Of a stretch of 64,000 nucleotides of DNA, positions 24,003-33,286 are shown piece by piece; the first letter of the stretch is position 1; every line of letters begins with the position of its first letter. This DNA comes from Streptomyces tendae (lineage in GTDB: Bacteria > Actinomycetota > Actinomycetes > Streptomycetales > Streptomycetaceae), in assembly GCF_014650435.1 (NCBI RefSeq), contig NZ_BMUY01000009.1, forward strand, positions 62,001-126,000, in the 5' to 3' direction. Under the pieces are notes generated by a model, which was given only the letters and a program-made list of their open reading frames with translations, was not told the origin of the DNA and ran no database searches. A program made the position numbers and the translations under genes.

Positions 24003-25445
24003 ATGCTGACCATCCTCGGCTTCGCCATGATCGCGACCTTCCTGGTCCTGATCATGATGAAGAAGATGTCGCCGATCGCGGCGCTCGTGCTGATTCCCGC
24101 GCTGTTCTGCGTGTTCGTCGGCAAGGGCGCCCACCTCGGCGACTACGTCATCGACGGCGTGTCCAGCCTCGCCCCCACCGCGGCGATGCTCATGTTCGCG
24201 ATCGTCTACTTCGGTGTGATGATCGACGTCGGGCTCTTCGACCCGATCGTCCGGGCCATCCTGAAGTTCTGCAAGGCCGACCCGATGCGCGTCGTCGTCG
24301 GCACGGCGCTGCTCGCCGCGATCGTCTCGCTGGACGGGGACGGCTCCACCACCTTCATGATCACGGTCTCGGCGATGTATCCGCTGTACAAGCGGCTGAA
24401 GATGAGCCTGGTCGTGATGACCGGCGTCGCCGCGATGGCCAACGGTGTGATGAACACGCTGCCCTGGGGCGGCCCCACCGCCCGCGCCGCCACCGCGCTG
24501 AAGGTCGACGCCACCGACATCTTCGTCCCGATGATCCCCGCCCTGGCCGTCGGTCTCGTCGCGGTCGTCGTCCTGGCGTACGTGCTGGGTCTGCGCGAGC
24601 GCAGGCGGGTGGGCACGCTGACGCTGGACGAGGCGCTGGTGCGGGAGCCGGAGACCGAGACGGTGCTGGTCGGCGCCGGTGCCGGTGCGGGTGCCGTCTC
24701 CGGTGGGTCCGGTGCGCGTACCGGTGCGGACCGCGGTGCGGCGGGCGGCTCGGGCGAGGCGGCGGACGGGGATGCCGGGTCCGGCGGCGCGTCCGGCGAC
24801 GGCTTCCAGGGCCTCGACCCGAACCGGCCCACCCTGCGGCCCAAGCTGTACTGGTTCAACGCGCTGCTCACGGTCGCGCTGCTCACCGCCATGATCATGG
24901 AGCTGCTGCCGATCCCGGTGCTCTTCCTGCTCGGCGCCGCGCTCGCCCTCACCGTCAACTTCCCGCACATCCCCGACCAGAAGGCCCGCATCGCGGCCCA
25001 CGCCGACAACGTCCTCAACGTCTCCGGCATGGTCTTCGCCGCCGCCGTCTTCACCGGCGTCCTCACCGGCACCGGCATGGTCGACCACATGGCCAACTGG
25101 CTGGTGGACACCATCCCCGACGGCATGGGCCCGCAGATGGGCCTGGTCACCGGCCTGTTGAGCCTGCCGCTCACCTACTTCATGTCGAACGACGGCTTCT
25201 ACTTCGGTGTCCTGCCGGTGCTCGCGGAGGCCGGCCAGGCACATGGCGTGTCGACGCTGGAGATCGCCCGCGCCTCGATCGTCGGCCAGCCGCTGCACAT
25301 GTCCAGCCCGCTGGTGCCGGCCGTGTACGTCCTGGTCGGCATGGCCAAGGTCGAGTTCGGCGACCACACGCGGTTCGTGGTGAAGTGGGCCGTCCTGACG
25401 AGCCTGGTGATCCTCGCGGCGGGCATCCTGTTCGGCATCATCTGA
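24003..25445 (+). CDS. CitMHS-family citrate/metal transporter
   Basis: 480 residues from ATG 24003. Polytopic: MLTILGFAMIATFLVLIMMKK, then VYFGVMIDVGLFDPIVRAIL, and the family motifs SLDGDGSTTFMI and GVMNTLPWGGPTARA; second half repeats the fold with FFLLGAALALTVNFP-like helices and MSNDGFYFGVLPVLAEAG. Imports citrate complexed with Mg, Ca, Fe or similar. Between the halves, about residues 222-270, sits a Gly/Ala/Ser-rich loop that looks expanded. The 120 bp before it hold a GTCAAC...GTTAAC element. Promoter and ribosome-binding site are weak. Confidence 0.9.
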   Translation: MLTILGFAMIATFLVLIMMKKMSPIAALVLIPALFCVFVGKGAHLGDYVIDGVSSLAPTAAMLMFAIVYFGVMIDVGLFDPIVRAILKFCKADPMRVVVGTALLAAIVSLDGDGSTTFMITVSAMYPLYKRLKMSLVVMTGVAAMANGVMNTLPWGGPTARAATALKVDATDIFVPMIPALAVGLVAVVVLAYVLGLRERRRVGTLTLDEALVREPETETVLVGAGAGAGAVSGGSGARTGADRGAAGGSGEAADGDAGSGGASGDGFQGLDPNRPTLRPKLYWFNALLTVALLTAMIMELLPIPVLFLLGAALALTVNFPHIPDQKARIAAHADNVLNVSGMVFAAAVFTGVLTGTGMVDHMANWLVDTIPDGMGPQMGLVTGLLSLPLTYFMSNDGFYFGVLPVLAEAGQAHGVSTLEIARASIVGQPLHMSSPLVPAVYVLVGMAKVEFGDHTRFVVKWAVLTSLVILAAGILFGII

Positions 25446-25484
25446 CCGTCGGAGAACATCAGATCATCGGAAAGGGGCGCGATC

Positions 25485-26738
25485 ATGGTGCCCGGTGGGA
25501 ACCGCGGCTGGCTGCTCCGTCTCGTCATCGCCTTCGGCTTCGCACAGGCCGCGGTGTCGATGGCCCGGCCCGCCGTCTCCTACCGGGCCCTCGCGCTGGG
25601 CGCGGACGAACGGGCCGTCGGTGTCATCGCCGGTGTGTACGCGCTGCTGCCGCTGTTCGCCGCCGTACCGCTGGGCCGCCGCACCGACCACGGCCGCTGC
25701 GCGCCGCTGCTGCCCGCCGGGGTGGTGCTCATCGCCGGGGGCTGCGCGCTGAGCGGTGTCGCCGGGTCGCTGTGGACCATGGCCCTGTGGAGCGGCGTCA
25801 TGGGCCTCGGGCACCTCTGCTTCGTCATCGGCGCCCAGTCACTGGTCGCCCGCCAGTCCGCGCCGCACGAACAGGACCGCAACTTCGGCCACTTCACCAT
25901 CGGCGCCTCGCTCGGCCAGCTGATCGGCCCCATCGCCGCGGGCGCGCTGATCGGCGGCCCCGACATGGCCGGCAGCAGCGCGCTGGCCCTGGTGGTGGCG
26001 GGCGCGGGCGCGGCGGTCGCCTTCACCTCCCTGTGGCGCACAGAGCACCCCTCGGCCGCCGAATCCCGTACGGAACGGGGCGCGCGCGTCCCCGTGGGGA
26101 GCATCCTGCGTGCCCGGGGCGTTCCGGCCGGCATCCTGATCAGCCTGTCCGTGCTCTCCGCGACCGACATCCTGACCGCCTACCTTCCGGTGGTCGGCGA
26201 GCACCGGGGGATCTCCCCGGCCGTGATCGGCGTACTGCTCAGCCTGCGGGCCGCCGCCACGATCGCCTGCCGGCTCGTGCTGACGCCCCTGCTTCGGCTG
26301 CTCGGCCGCACGGCGCTGCTCACGACGACGTGCCTGCTGGCCGCGCTGCTGTGCGCCGGGGTCGCGCTGCCTGTGCCGGTGTGGGCGCTCGCGCTGATGC
26401 TGGTCGTCCTCGGCTTCTGCCTGGGCGTCGGCCAGCCGCTGTCCATGACCACGGTCGTGCAGGCGGCCCCCGACGAGGCGCGCTCCACGGCCCTCGCCCT
26501 GCGTCTGACCGGCAACCGCCTCGGCCAGGTCGCCGCACCCGCCGCCGCGGGCCTGATCGCGGGCGTGGCGGGCGTGGCCGCGCCGTTCGTGATGCTGGGC
26601 GCGCTGCTCCTGCTCTCCTCCGGCGTCGCCCTGCGGGCCCCTTCGGCGGGCCTGGCCGACCCGCGGGGCCCGGTGGTGGGGCAGGATGTCCCGGACCGGG
26701 CCGGTGGCAGCCGGCCGTGTCGGGAAGCGAAGGGCTGA
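25485..26738 (+). CDS. MFS transporter
   Basis: 417 residues, about twelve membrane helices, with an MFS loop 2-3 motif (PLGRRTDHGRCAPLLPAGVVLIAGG) and antiporter-like GHLCFVIGAQSLVARQ. GAAAGGGG lies before the ATG. It begins 39 bp after the citrate transporter and may be in the same transcript. Substrate unknown. Confidence 0.88.
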   Translation: MVPGGNRGWLLRLVIAFGFAQAAVSMARPAVSYRALALGADERAVGVIAGVYALLPLFAAVPLGRRTDHGRCAPLLPAGVVLIAGGCALSGVAGSLWTMALWSGVMGLGHLCFVIGAQSLVARQSAPHEQDRNFGHFTIGASLGQLIGPIAAGALIGGPDMAGSSALALVVAGAGAAVAFTSLWRTEHPSAAESRTERGARVPVGSILRARGVPAGILISLSVLSATDILTAYLPVVGEHRGISPAVIGVLLSLRAAATIACRLVLTPLLRLLGRTALLTTTCLLAALLCAGVALPVPVWALALMLVVLGFCLGVGQPLSMTTVVQAAPDEARSTALALRLTGNRLGQVAAPAAAGLIAGVAGVAAPFVMLGALLLLSSGVALRAPSAGLADPRGPVVGQDVPDRAGGSRPCREAKG

Positions 26739-26740
26739 GC

Positions 26741-26944
26741 ATGATCCTGTTGGTTCTGTCCGTAATCCTGGTCCTGGTCGTGGCGGGCTGCGCCAGTGTC
26801 GTGTGGGCGGCTCGCGGCGGCCCGCCCTGGACCCGGGCGGTGGCGAAGGCGACGATGGCGGCGGGCGAACTGGTCCGCGCCTCCGGCCGCTCCACCGGGA
26901 ACCGCAACCGGAGCAACGACAGCAGCACCCTGGGAGGGGACTGA
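26741..26944 (+). CDS. Small membrane-anchored protein of 67 residues
   Basis: Starts two bases after the MFS stop, so it is translationally coupled to it. One hydrophobic N-terminal helix (MILLVLSVILVLVVAGC) then a short basic, Ser/Asn-rich tail. A lipobox-like VVAGC is present but there is no positive n-region, so I favour a simple membrane anchor. Possibly a transporter accessory. Unknown family. Confidence 0.7.
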   Translation: MILLVLSVILVLVVAGCASVVWAARGGPPWTRAVAKATMAAGELVRASGRSTGNRNRSNDSSTLGGD

Positions 26945-26959
26945 CGCGACCGAGACCCC

Positions 26960-27063
26960 TGACAAGGGGTCGGAGAGGTCCGACAGGGCGTCCGAGAGGT
27001 CTGCAGGGCGTTCGAGAGGTCTGGCAGGACGTCCGAGACACCTGACAGGGCGTCCGGGACTGC
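26960..27063. repeat. Five-copy 21-bp tandem repeat
   Basis: Units of 21, 21, 20, 21 and 21 bases with consensus TGACAGGGCGTCCGAGAGGTC, at 26960, 26981, 27002, 27022 and 27043. The 295-bp gap it sits in (26945-27239) shows no convincing gene. The third unit is one base short, so no reading frame is kept across the array, arguing that it is not coding. Confidence 0.8.
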
Positions 27064-27239
27064 TGAATGTGGGCGTCCGCTTTCTCACCAGATGGACGTT
27101 CGCGGCGAGTTGTGGTCCAGCGTCTTCCCCCGGCCGGGCACGGTCCGTTAACTTCCGTGACTCACACGCCCCGTACGACCCGCACGTGGGCGTCCGACCG
27201 CGGAGCACCAGAGCCCAGTGAGCCCCCGGGGGCACCTCC

Positions 27240-28577
27240 ATGACACGCGCCATCTCCCTGCACGACGTGAGCAAGACCTACGCGCGAGGCGTCCGCGTGG
27301 TGGACCGGCTGTCGCTGGACATCGCGCCGGGCGAGTTCCTCGTCCTGCTCGGACCCTCCGGCTGCGGCAAGTCGACCGTGCTGCGGATGATCGCCGGACT
27401 GGAGGAGATCACCGAGGGGGAGCTGACGCTGGACGGCGCGTACGCCAACGACCTGCTTCCCGCCGAGCGGCGCATGGCGATGGTCTTCCAGAACTTCGCC
27501 CTGTACCCCAACATGACCACCCGCGGGAACATCGGCTTCCCGCTGCGCGTCGAGGACCCGCAGACCGACCCCCGTCCCCGCGTGGACGCCACCGCGCGCA
27601 TGCTGGGCATCGAGGACCTCCTCGACCGTTTCCCCGCCCAGCTCTCCGGCGGTGAACGCCAGCGCGTCGCCATGGGCCGGGCCATCGCCCGGCACCCCAC
27701 CGCCTTCCTGATGGACGAGCCGCTGTCCAACCTCGACGCCAAACTCCGCAACCACCTGCGCGCCGAGATCACCAGGCTGACCCGGGAACTGGGCGTGACC
27801 ACCATCTACGTCACCCACGACCAGTCCGAGGCCATGTCGCTGGGCGACCGCGTCGCCGTCCTGCGCGGCGGGGTCCTCCAGCAGGTGGACACCCCGCGCG
27901 CCGTCTACGCCCTGCCCCGCAACGTCTTCGTCGCCGCCTTCATCGGCACCCCGCGCATCAACCTGCTGCGCGGCCTCGTGCGCGCGCCGCTCGACGGGGC
28001 GATGACGATCAGCCTGGGCAAGCAGTTCCTGCGCCTGCCCGAACCGCTCTCCCTGGACCACCAGTTGCTCCGCGTCCAGCAGGGCCGCGAGGTGATCGTG
28101 GGCCTGCGTTCGGAGGCCGTGCGGATCGCGAAGCCCTCGTCCGCCCGTCCCGGCGAGGTGCTGCTCACCGGGCTGGTGGAGCACGTCGAGTTCCAGGGCC
28201 ACGAGGTCCTCGTGCACTTCAACACCGGTTCCCGGCCCGCCGTCGTGCCCGACCTGGAGGCGCCGCGCCCCGCCACCCGCCCGGTACGGCGCCGTCGCCG
28301 CGACGGCACGGTCCTGGACCGGCTTCGGGAGCGCGCGGGTGCCCTGCGTGCCGGACCGGTGGTCGTCATGGACGAACCGGAGGATCCGGAACCCGTGGTG
28401 GCCCCGCCCGACGGCCGCCTCCCCGGCGACCTGATCGTCCGGACCACCCCCGACATCGACCTCCGCCACGGCATGCAGGTGCCCCTCCTGGTCGACCTCG
28501 CCCACCTGTTCGTCTTCGACCAGCACGGCGACCGCATCTGCCCCGCCCCGGCGCGGCTGCCCGAACTGGAGGAGTGA
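27240..28577 (+). CDS. Orphan MalK/UgpC-like ABC ATPase
   Basis: 445 residues. Walker A GPSGCGKSTVL, Q-loop MVFQNFALYPNMTTRGNIGFPL, signature LSGGERQRVAMGRA, Walker B AFLMDEPLSNLDAKLRN, His-loop VTHDQSEAMSLGDR, then a TOBE/MOI domain (VIVGLRSEAVRI). It is about 70 residues longer than typical MalK; the extra part around residues 340-400 (RPATRPVRRRRRDGTVLDRLRER ... VVVMDEPEDPEPVV) lies inside the TOBE domain. No permease or binding protein nearby, so it may serve several sugar importers, as MsiK does. Confidence 0.88.
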   Translation: MTRAISLHDVSKTYARGVRVVDRLSLDIAPGEFLVLLGPSGCGKSTVLRMIAGLEEITEGELTLDGAYANDLLPAERRMAMVFQNFALYPNMTTRGNIGFPLRVEDPQTDPRPRVDATARMLGIEDLLDRFPAQLSGGERQRVAMGRAIARHPTAFLMDEPLSNLDAKLRNHLRAEITRLTRELGVTTIYVTHDQSEAMSLGDRVAVLRGGVLQQVDTPRAVYALPRNVFVAAFIGTPRINLLRGLVRAPLDGAMTISLGKQFLRLPEPLSLDHQLLRVQQGREVIVGLRSEAVRIAKPSSARPGEVLLTGLVEHVEFQGHEVLVHFNTGSRPAVVPDLEAPRPATRPVRRRRRDGTVLDRLRERAGALRAGPVVVMDEPEDPEPVVAPPDGRLPGDLIVRTTPDIDLRHGMQVPLLVDLAHLFVFDQHGDRICPAPARLPELEE

Positions 28578-28644
28578 TCCCGCCCCGACTTCGCATTCCG
28601 GGAGGGTGAGCCGCGCCACCATCGTGGGAGCCCCTGGTGCCATA

Positions 28645-28663
28645 AAACTAACGGCGCTAGTTT
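28645..28663. promoter_or_regulatory. AAACTA-N7-TAGTTT operator before the dehydrogenase operon
   Basis: Perfect 6-bp arms AAACTA-ACGGCGC-TAGTTT, 35 bp upstream of the aldehyde dehydrogenase start. It shares its plan with the site at 33955 in the TetR/acyl-CoA dehydrogenase promoter, so the same TetR protein probably binds both. Confidence 0.75.
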
Positions 28664-28698
28664 GGGACGGACGACGAGGCCCGCCCGGAAGGAACGCG

Positions 28699-30087
28699 AT
28701 GAAGGCACACGACGGCATGTACATCGACGGAGCCTGGCGCCCCGCCGACGGCCGGGACACGATCGATGTCGTGAACCCGGCCGACGAGCAGGTGATCGGC
28801 CACGTCCCCGCCGGCAACGCGCTGGACGTCGACACCGCCGTACGGGCCGCCCGCGCCGCCCTGCCGACCTGGGCCGCCACCCCGCCCGCCGAGCGGGCCG
28901 CACGCCTGGCCGCCCTGCGGGACGTACTGGCGGCCCGCAAGGACGAGATCGCCGAGACGGTCACCGCCGAACTGGGCTCCCCGCTGAAGTTCTCGCAGGC
29001 CGTGCACGCCGCAGTCCCCGTCGCGGTCGCCGGTTCCTACGCCGAGCTGGCGGCGACGTACGCCTTCGAGGAACGGGTCGGCAACTCCGTGGTCCACCAC
29101 GAGCCGGTCGGCGTGGTCGGCGCCATCACTCCCTGGAACTACCCGCTCCACCAGATCGTCGCCAAGGCCGCCCCGGCGCTCGCGGCCGGCTGCACGATGG
29201 TGCTCAAGCCCGCCGAGGACACCCCGCTCGTCGCGCAGCTCTTCGCCGAGGCGGTGCACGAGGCCGGGATCCCCGCGGGCGTCTTCAACCTGGTCACGGG
29301 CCTCGGCCCGGTCGCCGGACAGGCCCTCGCCGAGCACCCGGGCGTCGACCTGGTCTCCTTCACCGGCTCCACCGCCGTCGGCCGCCGCATCGGCGCCACC
29401 GCGGGCGCCGCCGTCAAGCGGGTCGCCCTCGAACTCGGCGGCAAGTCCGCCAACGTCATCCTCCCGAGCGCCGACCTCGCCAAGGCGGTCAACGTCGGCG
29501 TCGCCAACGTCATGTCCAACTCCGGCCAGACGTGCAGCGCCTGGACCCGCATGCTGGTCCACCGCGACCAGTACGACGAGGCGGTGGCGCTCGCCGCCGA
29601 GGCCGCCGCGAAGTACGGCGACCGGATCGGCCCGGTCGTCAACGCCAAGCAGCAGGCGAGGGTGCGCGGTTACATCGAGAAGGGCGTCGCCGAGGGCGCG
29701 CGCCTGGTCGCGGGCGGCCCCGAAGCCCCGCGCGAGCAGGGGTACTTCGTCAGCCCGACGGTCTTCGCGGACGTCACCGAGGAGATGACGATCGCCCAGG
29801 AGGAGATCTTCGGCCCCGTCCTGTCCATCCTCCGCTACGAGGACGAGGACGACGCCCTGCGCATCGCCAACGGCACGGTCTACGGCCTGGCCGGCGCCGT
29901 CTGGGCCGGGGACGAGGCCGAGGCGGTCGCCTTCGCCCGCCGGATGGACACCGGGCAGGTCGACATCAACGGCGGCCGGTTCAACCCGCTGGCGCCCTTC
30001 GGCGGCTACAAGCAGTCCGGCGTGGGCCGCGAACTGGGCGCGCACGGCCTCACCGAGTACCTCCAGACCAAGTCCCTCCAGTTCTAG
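28699..30087 (+). CDS. NAD(P)-dependent aldehyde dehydrogenase
   Basis: 462 residues from ATG 28699, with GGAAGG before it. Motifs: PWNYPLHQIVAKAAPALAAG, FTGSTAVGRRI, catalytic Glu in LELGGKSAN, catalytic Cys in SNSGQTCSAWTRM, and EEIFGPVLSI. Oxidises an aldehyde to a carboxylic acid. It is followed 22 bp later by a zinc alcohol dehydrogenase, making an alcohol-to-acid operon. By gene order it is SCO1706 in S. coelicolor. Confidence 0.94.
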   Translation: MKAHDGMYIDGAWRPADGRDTIDVVNPADEQVIGHVPAGNALDVDTAVRAARAALPTWAATPPAERAARLAALRDVLAARKDEIAETVTAELGSPLKFSQAVHAAVPVAVAGSYAELAATYAFEERVGNSVVHHEPVGVVGAITPWNYPLHQIVAKAAPALAAGCTMVLKPAEDTPLVAQLFAEAVHEAGIPAGVFNLVTGLGPVAGQALAEHPGVDLVSFTGSTAVGRRIGATAGAAVKRVALELGGKSANVILPSADLAKAVNVGVANVMSNSGQTCSAWTRMLVHRDQYDEAVALAAEAAAKYGDRIGPVVNAKQQARVRGYIEKGVAEGARLVAGGPEAPREQGYFVSPTVFADVTEEMTIAQEEIFGPVLSILRYEDEDDALRIANGTVYGLAGAVWAGDEAEAVAFARRMDTGQVDINGGRFNPLAPFGGYKQSGVGRELGAHGLTEYLQTKSLQF

Positions 30088-30109
30088 CCCGCAGGGGAGT
30101 CTCCACCTC

Positions 30110-31207
30110 ATGGCCGTCCGTACCGCAGTCCGTGCCGCCGTCGTACCAGCCGTCGGCGCCCCGCTGGAGGTCACCGGCATCGAGCTGCCCGAGCCCGGCC
30201 CCGGCCGGGTCCGGGTGAAGCTCGCCGCCGCCGGGGTCTGCCACTCCGACCTGTCCCTGTCCAACGGCACCATGCGGGTGCCGCTGCCCGCCGTCCTCGG
30301 CCACGAGGGCGCCGGCACCGTCGTCGCCGTCGGCGGGGGCGTCACCCACGTCGCGCCCGGCGACGCGGTCGTCCTCAACTGGGCCCCGTCCTGCGGCGCC
30401 TGCCACGCCTGCTCGCTCGGCGAGGTCTGGCTGTGCGCGAACGCGCTGGCCGGCGCCGCCGACGTGCACGCCCGCCGCGCCGACGACGGCACCGACCTGC
30501 ACCCCGGCCTGAACGTCGCCGCGTTCGCCGAGGAGACGGTCGTGGCCGCGTCCTGCGTCCTGCCCGCCCCCGAGGGCATCCCCCTCACCGAGGCGGCACT
30601 CCTCGGCTGCGCCGTCCTCACCGGCTACGGCGCCGTCCACCACTCGGCGAAGGTCCGCGAGGGCGAGACGGTCGCGGTCTTCGGCGTCGGGGGAGTGGGG
30701 CTCGCCACCCTCCAGGCGGCCCGGATCGCGGGCGCGTCGAAGATCGTCGCGGTCGACGTGTCCCCCGAGAAGGAGGAACTGGCCCGTGCCGCGGGCGCCA
30801 CCGACTACCTCCTCGCCTCCGACACCACCGCCCGTGAGATCCGCGCCCTCACCGGCAAGCAGGGCGTCGACGTCGCCGTGGAGTGCGTGGGCCGCGCGGC
30901 CACCATCCGTACCGCCTGGGAGTCCACCCGGCGCGGCGGCCGCACCACGGTCGTCGGCATCGGCGGCAAGGACCAGCAGGTCACCTTCAACGCCCTGGAG
31001 ATCTTCCACTGGGGCCGCACCCTGTCCGGCTGCGTCTACGGCAACGCCGACCCCGCCCGCGACGTCCCGGTCCTCGCCGAACACGTGCGCGCGGGCCGCC
31101 TCGACCTCGGCGCCCTGGTCACGGAACGCATCGCCCTCGACGGCATCCCGGCCGCCTTCGAGAACATGCTGGCGGGCAAGGGCGGCCGGGCCCTGGTGAT
31201 CTTCTAA
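30110..31207 (+). CDS. Zinc-dependent alcohol dehydrogenase (MDR family)
   Basis: 365 residues. Catalytic zinc ligands in GVCHSDLSL and GHEGAG; structural zinc Cys in CGACHACSLGEVWLC; NAD site VFGVGGVGLATLQAARIAGASKIVAVDVS. The pattern HPGLNVAAFAEETVVAA is of the class III/ mycothiol- or NDMA-type branch. Second gene of the operon with the aldehyde dehydrogenase; GGGGAG precedes the ATG. After its stop, 31208-31486 (279 bp) holds GC-rich sequence without a gene I can support. Confidence 0.93.
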   Translation: MAVRTAVRAAVVPAVGAPLEVTGIELPEPGPGRVRVKLAAAGVCHSDLSLSNGTMRVPLPAVLGHEGAGTVVAVGGGVTHVAPGDAVVLNWAPSCGACHACSLGEVWLCANALAGAADVHARRADDGTDLHPGLNVAAFAEETVVAASCVLPAPEGIPLTEAALLGCAVLTGYGAVHHSAKVREGETVAVFGVGGVGLATLQAARIAGASKIVAVDVSPEKEELARAAGATDYLLASDTTAREIRALTGKQGVDVAVECVGRAATIRTAWESTRRGGRTTVVGIGGKDQQVTFNALEIFHWGRTLSGCVYGNADPARDVPVLAEHVRAGRLDLGALVTERIALDGIPAAFENMLAGKGGRALVIF

Positions 31208-31486
31208 CCCCGCACCCGCCGACCCGGCGTGCGCCTGCGGGCCCGGCCGGGCGTGCGGGGAGTTCCCCGGCGAGGAGCACTCCGGACCCGGCCCGGGGCT
31301 GGGCGAAGTTCTTGCGCCGGCGCAGGACATTGTGTCTCCGGTCCCGTCGGCCCGGACCAGGGGTGGTGTGGCGTGGCGTGGGCAGCACCCGGCCCCGGCC
31401 GGTCTCCCCGGCATCCGGGGGGAGCTCCGGCCGGTCTGTCCGGTGCTCTCGCGTCGTGGCGTGCCGGGGGAGTGGGCTCGGGGGTG

Positions 31487-32449
31487 CTACACCCGCTCCG
31501 CGTCCCCCGGGCGCGGCTCCCCGGCGGGGTCGGGCCCTTCCGCGGGTGCGGGTGCGGGTGCGCGGCGCCTGCGGGAGCGGGACACCGCCACGCCCGCCAG
31601 GCACAGCGCGCCGCCGGCCAGGGTGAGCAGCCCCGGCACCTCACCCAGCGCCAGCCACGACATCAGCACGACCAGCGCGGGCACGGCGTACGTGGTCGCG
31701 CCCATGCGGCCGGCGGTCGTACGGGCCAGGGCGTACGCCCACGTCGTGAACGCCAGCGCGGTGGGGAACACGCCCAGGTACACCATGTTGAGCGTGGCGG
31801 AGACCGGCGCGCCGCCCGCCTCGTGCACCAACTGCCCCGCGAACGGCAGACACAGCACCGCCCCGACCAGGCATCCGAACGTCGTCACCTGGAGGGCGCT
31901 CGCGTGCGCCAGCGCGGGCTTCTGCGCGACCACCCCGCCCGCGTACGCCACCGCCGCCAGCAGGCACAGCACCACCCCGAACAGCGAGGAACCGCCCTCG
32001 CCCGACATCGACAGGCCCACCGTCACCGCACCGGCGAACGACACCGCCATCCCCGCCAGCAGCCGCGGCGGCAGTGCGTCGCCCAGCAGCCGGGCGCCCA
32101 GCAACGCGATGAGGATCGGGCCGACGTTGACCACGAGGGCGGCGGTACCGGCGTCCACCTGCTGTTCGCCCCAGTTCAGGACGACCATGTAGAAGCCGAA
32201 CCACAGCACGCCCGATATGGCGATCCCGCGCCAGGCGGCCCGCGGCGGCACGCCCTCCCGGCGCAGCAGACAGATCACGCCGAGCGCCAGGGCGCCCGAC
32301 AGCAGCCGCCCGAGCGCCAGCGCGCCCGGCGAGTACGCCTCGCCCGCGCTGCGGATCGAGACGAACGCCGACGCCCACAGCACGACGGTGACGGTGGCCG
32401 CGCCGGCCGCGAGCAGTTCCGGACGGCGGGACGTGGTGGTACGCATCAT
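31487..32449 (-). CDS. EamA/DMT-superfamily exporter
   Basis: 320 residues, ten membrane helices, two EamA repeats (first from ELLAAGAATVTVVLWASAFVSI; second from SLFGVVLCLLAAVAYAGGVV). Pro-rich basic tail. I start at the double ATG 32449/32446 after GGGAG. The ArsR-type regulator gene lies 66 bp upstream on the same strand and may control it. Exported compound unknown. Confidence 0.87.
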   Translation of the reverse strand: MMRTTTSRRPELLAAGAATVTVVLWASAFVSIRSAGEAYSPGALALGRLLSGALALGVICLLRREGVPPRAAWRGIAISGVLWFGFYMVVLNWGEQQVDAGTAALVVNVGPILIALLGARLLGDALPPRLLAGMAVSFAGAVTVGLSMSGEGGSSLFGVVLCLLAAVAYAGGVVAQKPALAHASALQVTTFGCLVGAVLCLPFAGQLVHEAGGAPVSATLNMVYLGVFPTALAFTTWAYALARTTAGRMGATTYAVPALVVLMSWLALGEVPGLLTLAGGALCLAGVAVSRSRRRRAPAPAPAEGPDPAGEPRPGDAERV

Positions 32450-32515
32450 GCTCCCGAGGCTAGGCAGGAAAGGCCGGGACGACCGGCGGATTTCGGACGG
32501 GGAGAACGGCACGGC

Positions 32516-33229
32516 TCAGCGCAGCGACACCGGATCGATCCGGAGCAGCTCGGACAGCGCGTCCTCGCCCGCCGGAGTCACCTTCACCGCCCGCTCCGAG
32601 CCGATCCGCACGCACCAGCCCGTGTCCAGGGCGTGCCGGCACAGGGCGGCGCCCGCCACGCCCGCGAGATGGGGGCGGCGTTCCGTCCAGTCGAGGCACG
32701 CCCGGGCCAGCGGCCGCCGACCGGTCGGCCGCAGCCGGATTCCGGCGGCGTCGAACCAGCCGAGCCCCGCGTCCGTGAGCGCGAAGCCGGTGTCCTGGCG
32801 CAGCAGCCCGAGCCCGGTCAGGGCGTCGGTCACCGCGATGCCGAGCCGCCCGGCGAGATGGTCGTAGCAGGTGCGGCCCCGGGCCATCGCCGACCCGGCG
32901 CTCGACGCCCGCAGCGTGCGCGGACGCCGGGCCGCCGCCTCGGGGGCGACCTGCGAGGCCAGGTCCTCCACGAGCTGCGCCACCCGGTCGTCGGCCAGCC
33001 GCACGTACCGGTGCCGCCCCTGCCGCTCCTCGGCGAGCAGCCCGCCCGCGACGAGCTTGCCCAGGTGCTCGCTGAGCGTCGACGCGGCGACCCCGGCGTG
33101 CCGGGCCAGCTCACCGGCCGTCCACGCCCGCCCGTCCAGCAGGGCCAGCAGACAGGCGGCGCGCGTCTCGTCGGCGAGCAGCCCGGCCAGCCGTGCCAGG
33201 CCGGGTGCCTCGGCTTCCTTCTCGGTCAT
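32516..33229 (-). CDS. ArsR-family winged-helix regulator, long form
   Basis: 237 residues. ArsR HTH: LARLAGLLADETRAACLLALLDGRAWTAGELARHAGVAASTLSEHLGKLVAGGLLAEERQGRHRYVRL. The extra 130 residues (RGRTCYDHLAGRLGIAVTDALTGLGLL ... ALDTGWCVRIGSERAVKVT) are a second, repeat-like domain typical of the longer helix-turn-helix group, with a YDHLAGRLG motif. No metal Cys pair of the classic ArsR. Likely controls the downstream exporter. Confidence 0.85.
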   Translation of the reverse strand: MTEKEAEAPGLARLAGLLADETRAACLLALLDGRAWTAGELARHAGVAASTLSEHLGKLVAGGLLAEERQGRHRYVRLADDRVAQLVEDLASQVAPEAAARRPRTLRASSAGSAMARGRTCYDHLAGRLGIAVTDALTGLGLLRQDTGFALTDAGLGWFDAAGIRLRPTGRRPLARACLDWTERRPHLAGVAGAALCRHALDTGWCVRIGSERAVKVTPAGEDALSELLRIDPVSLR

Positions 33230-33286
33230 GCGTCCCAGGATGCGCCACGCACGGTTCGGCGGGCGCCGAAGTGTGTCCGGAGCCCC

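Noticed and set aside
26960..27063. CRISPR array suggested by regular repeats
   Set aside because: Units are contiguous without spacers and no cas genes are present.
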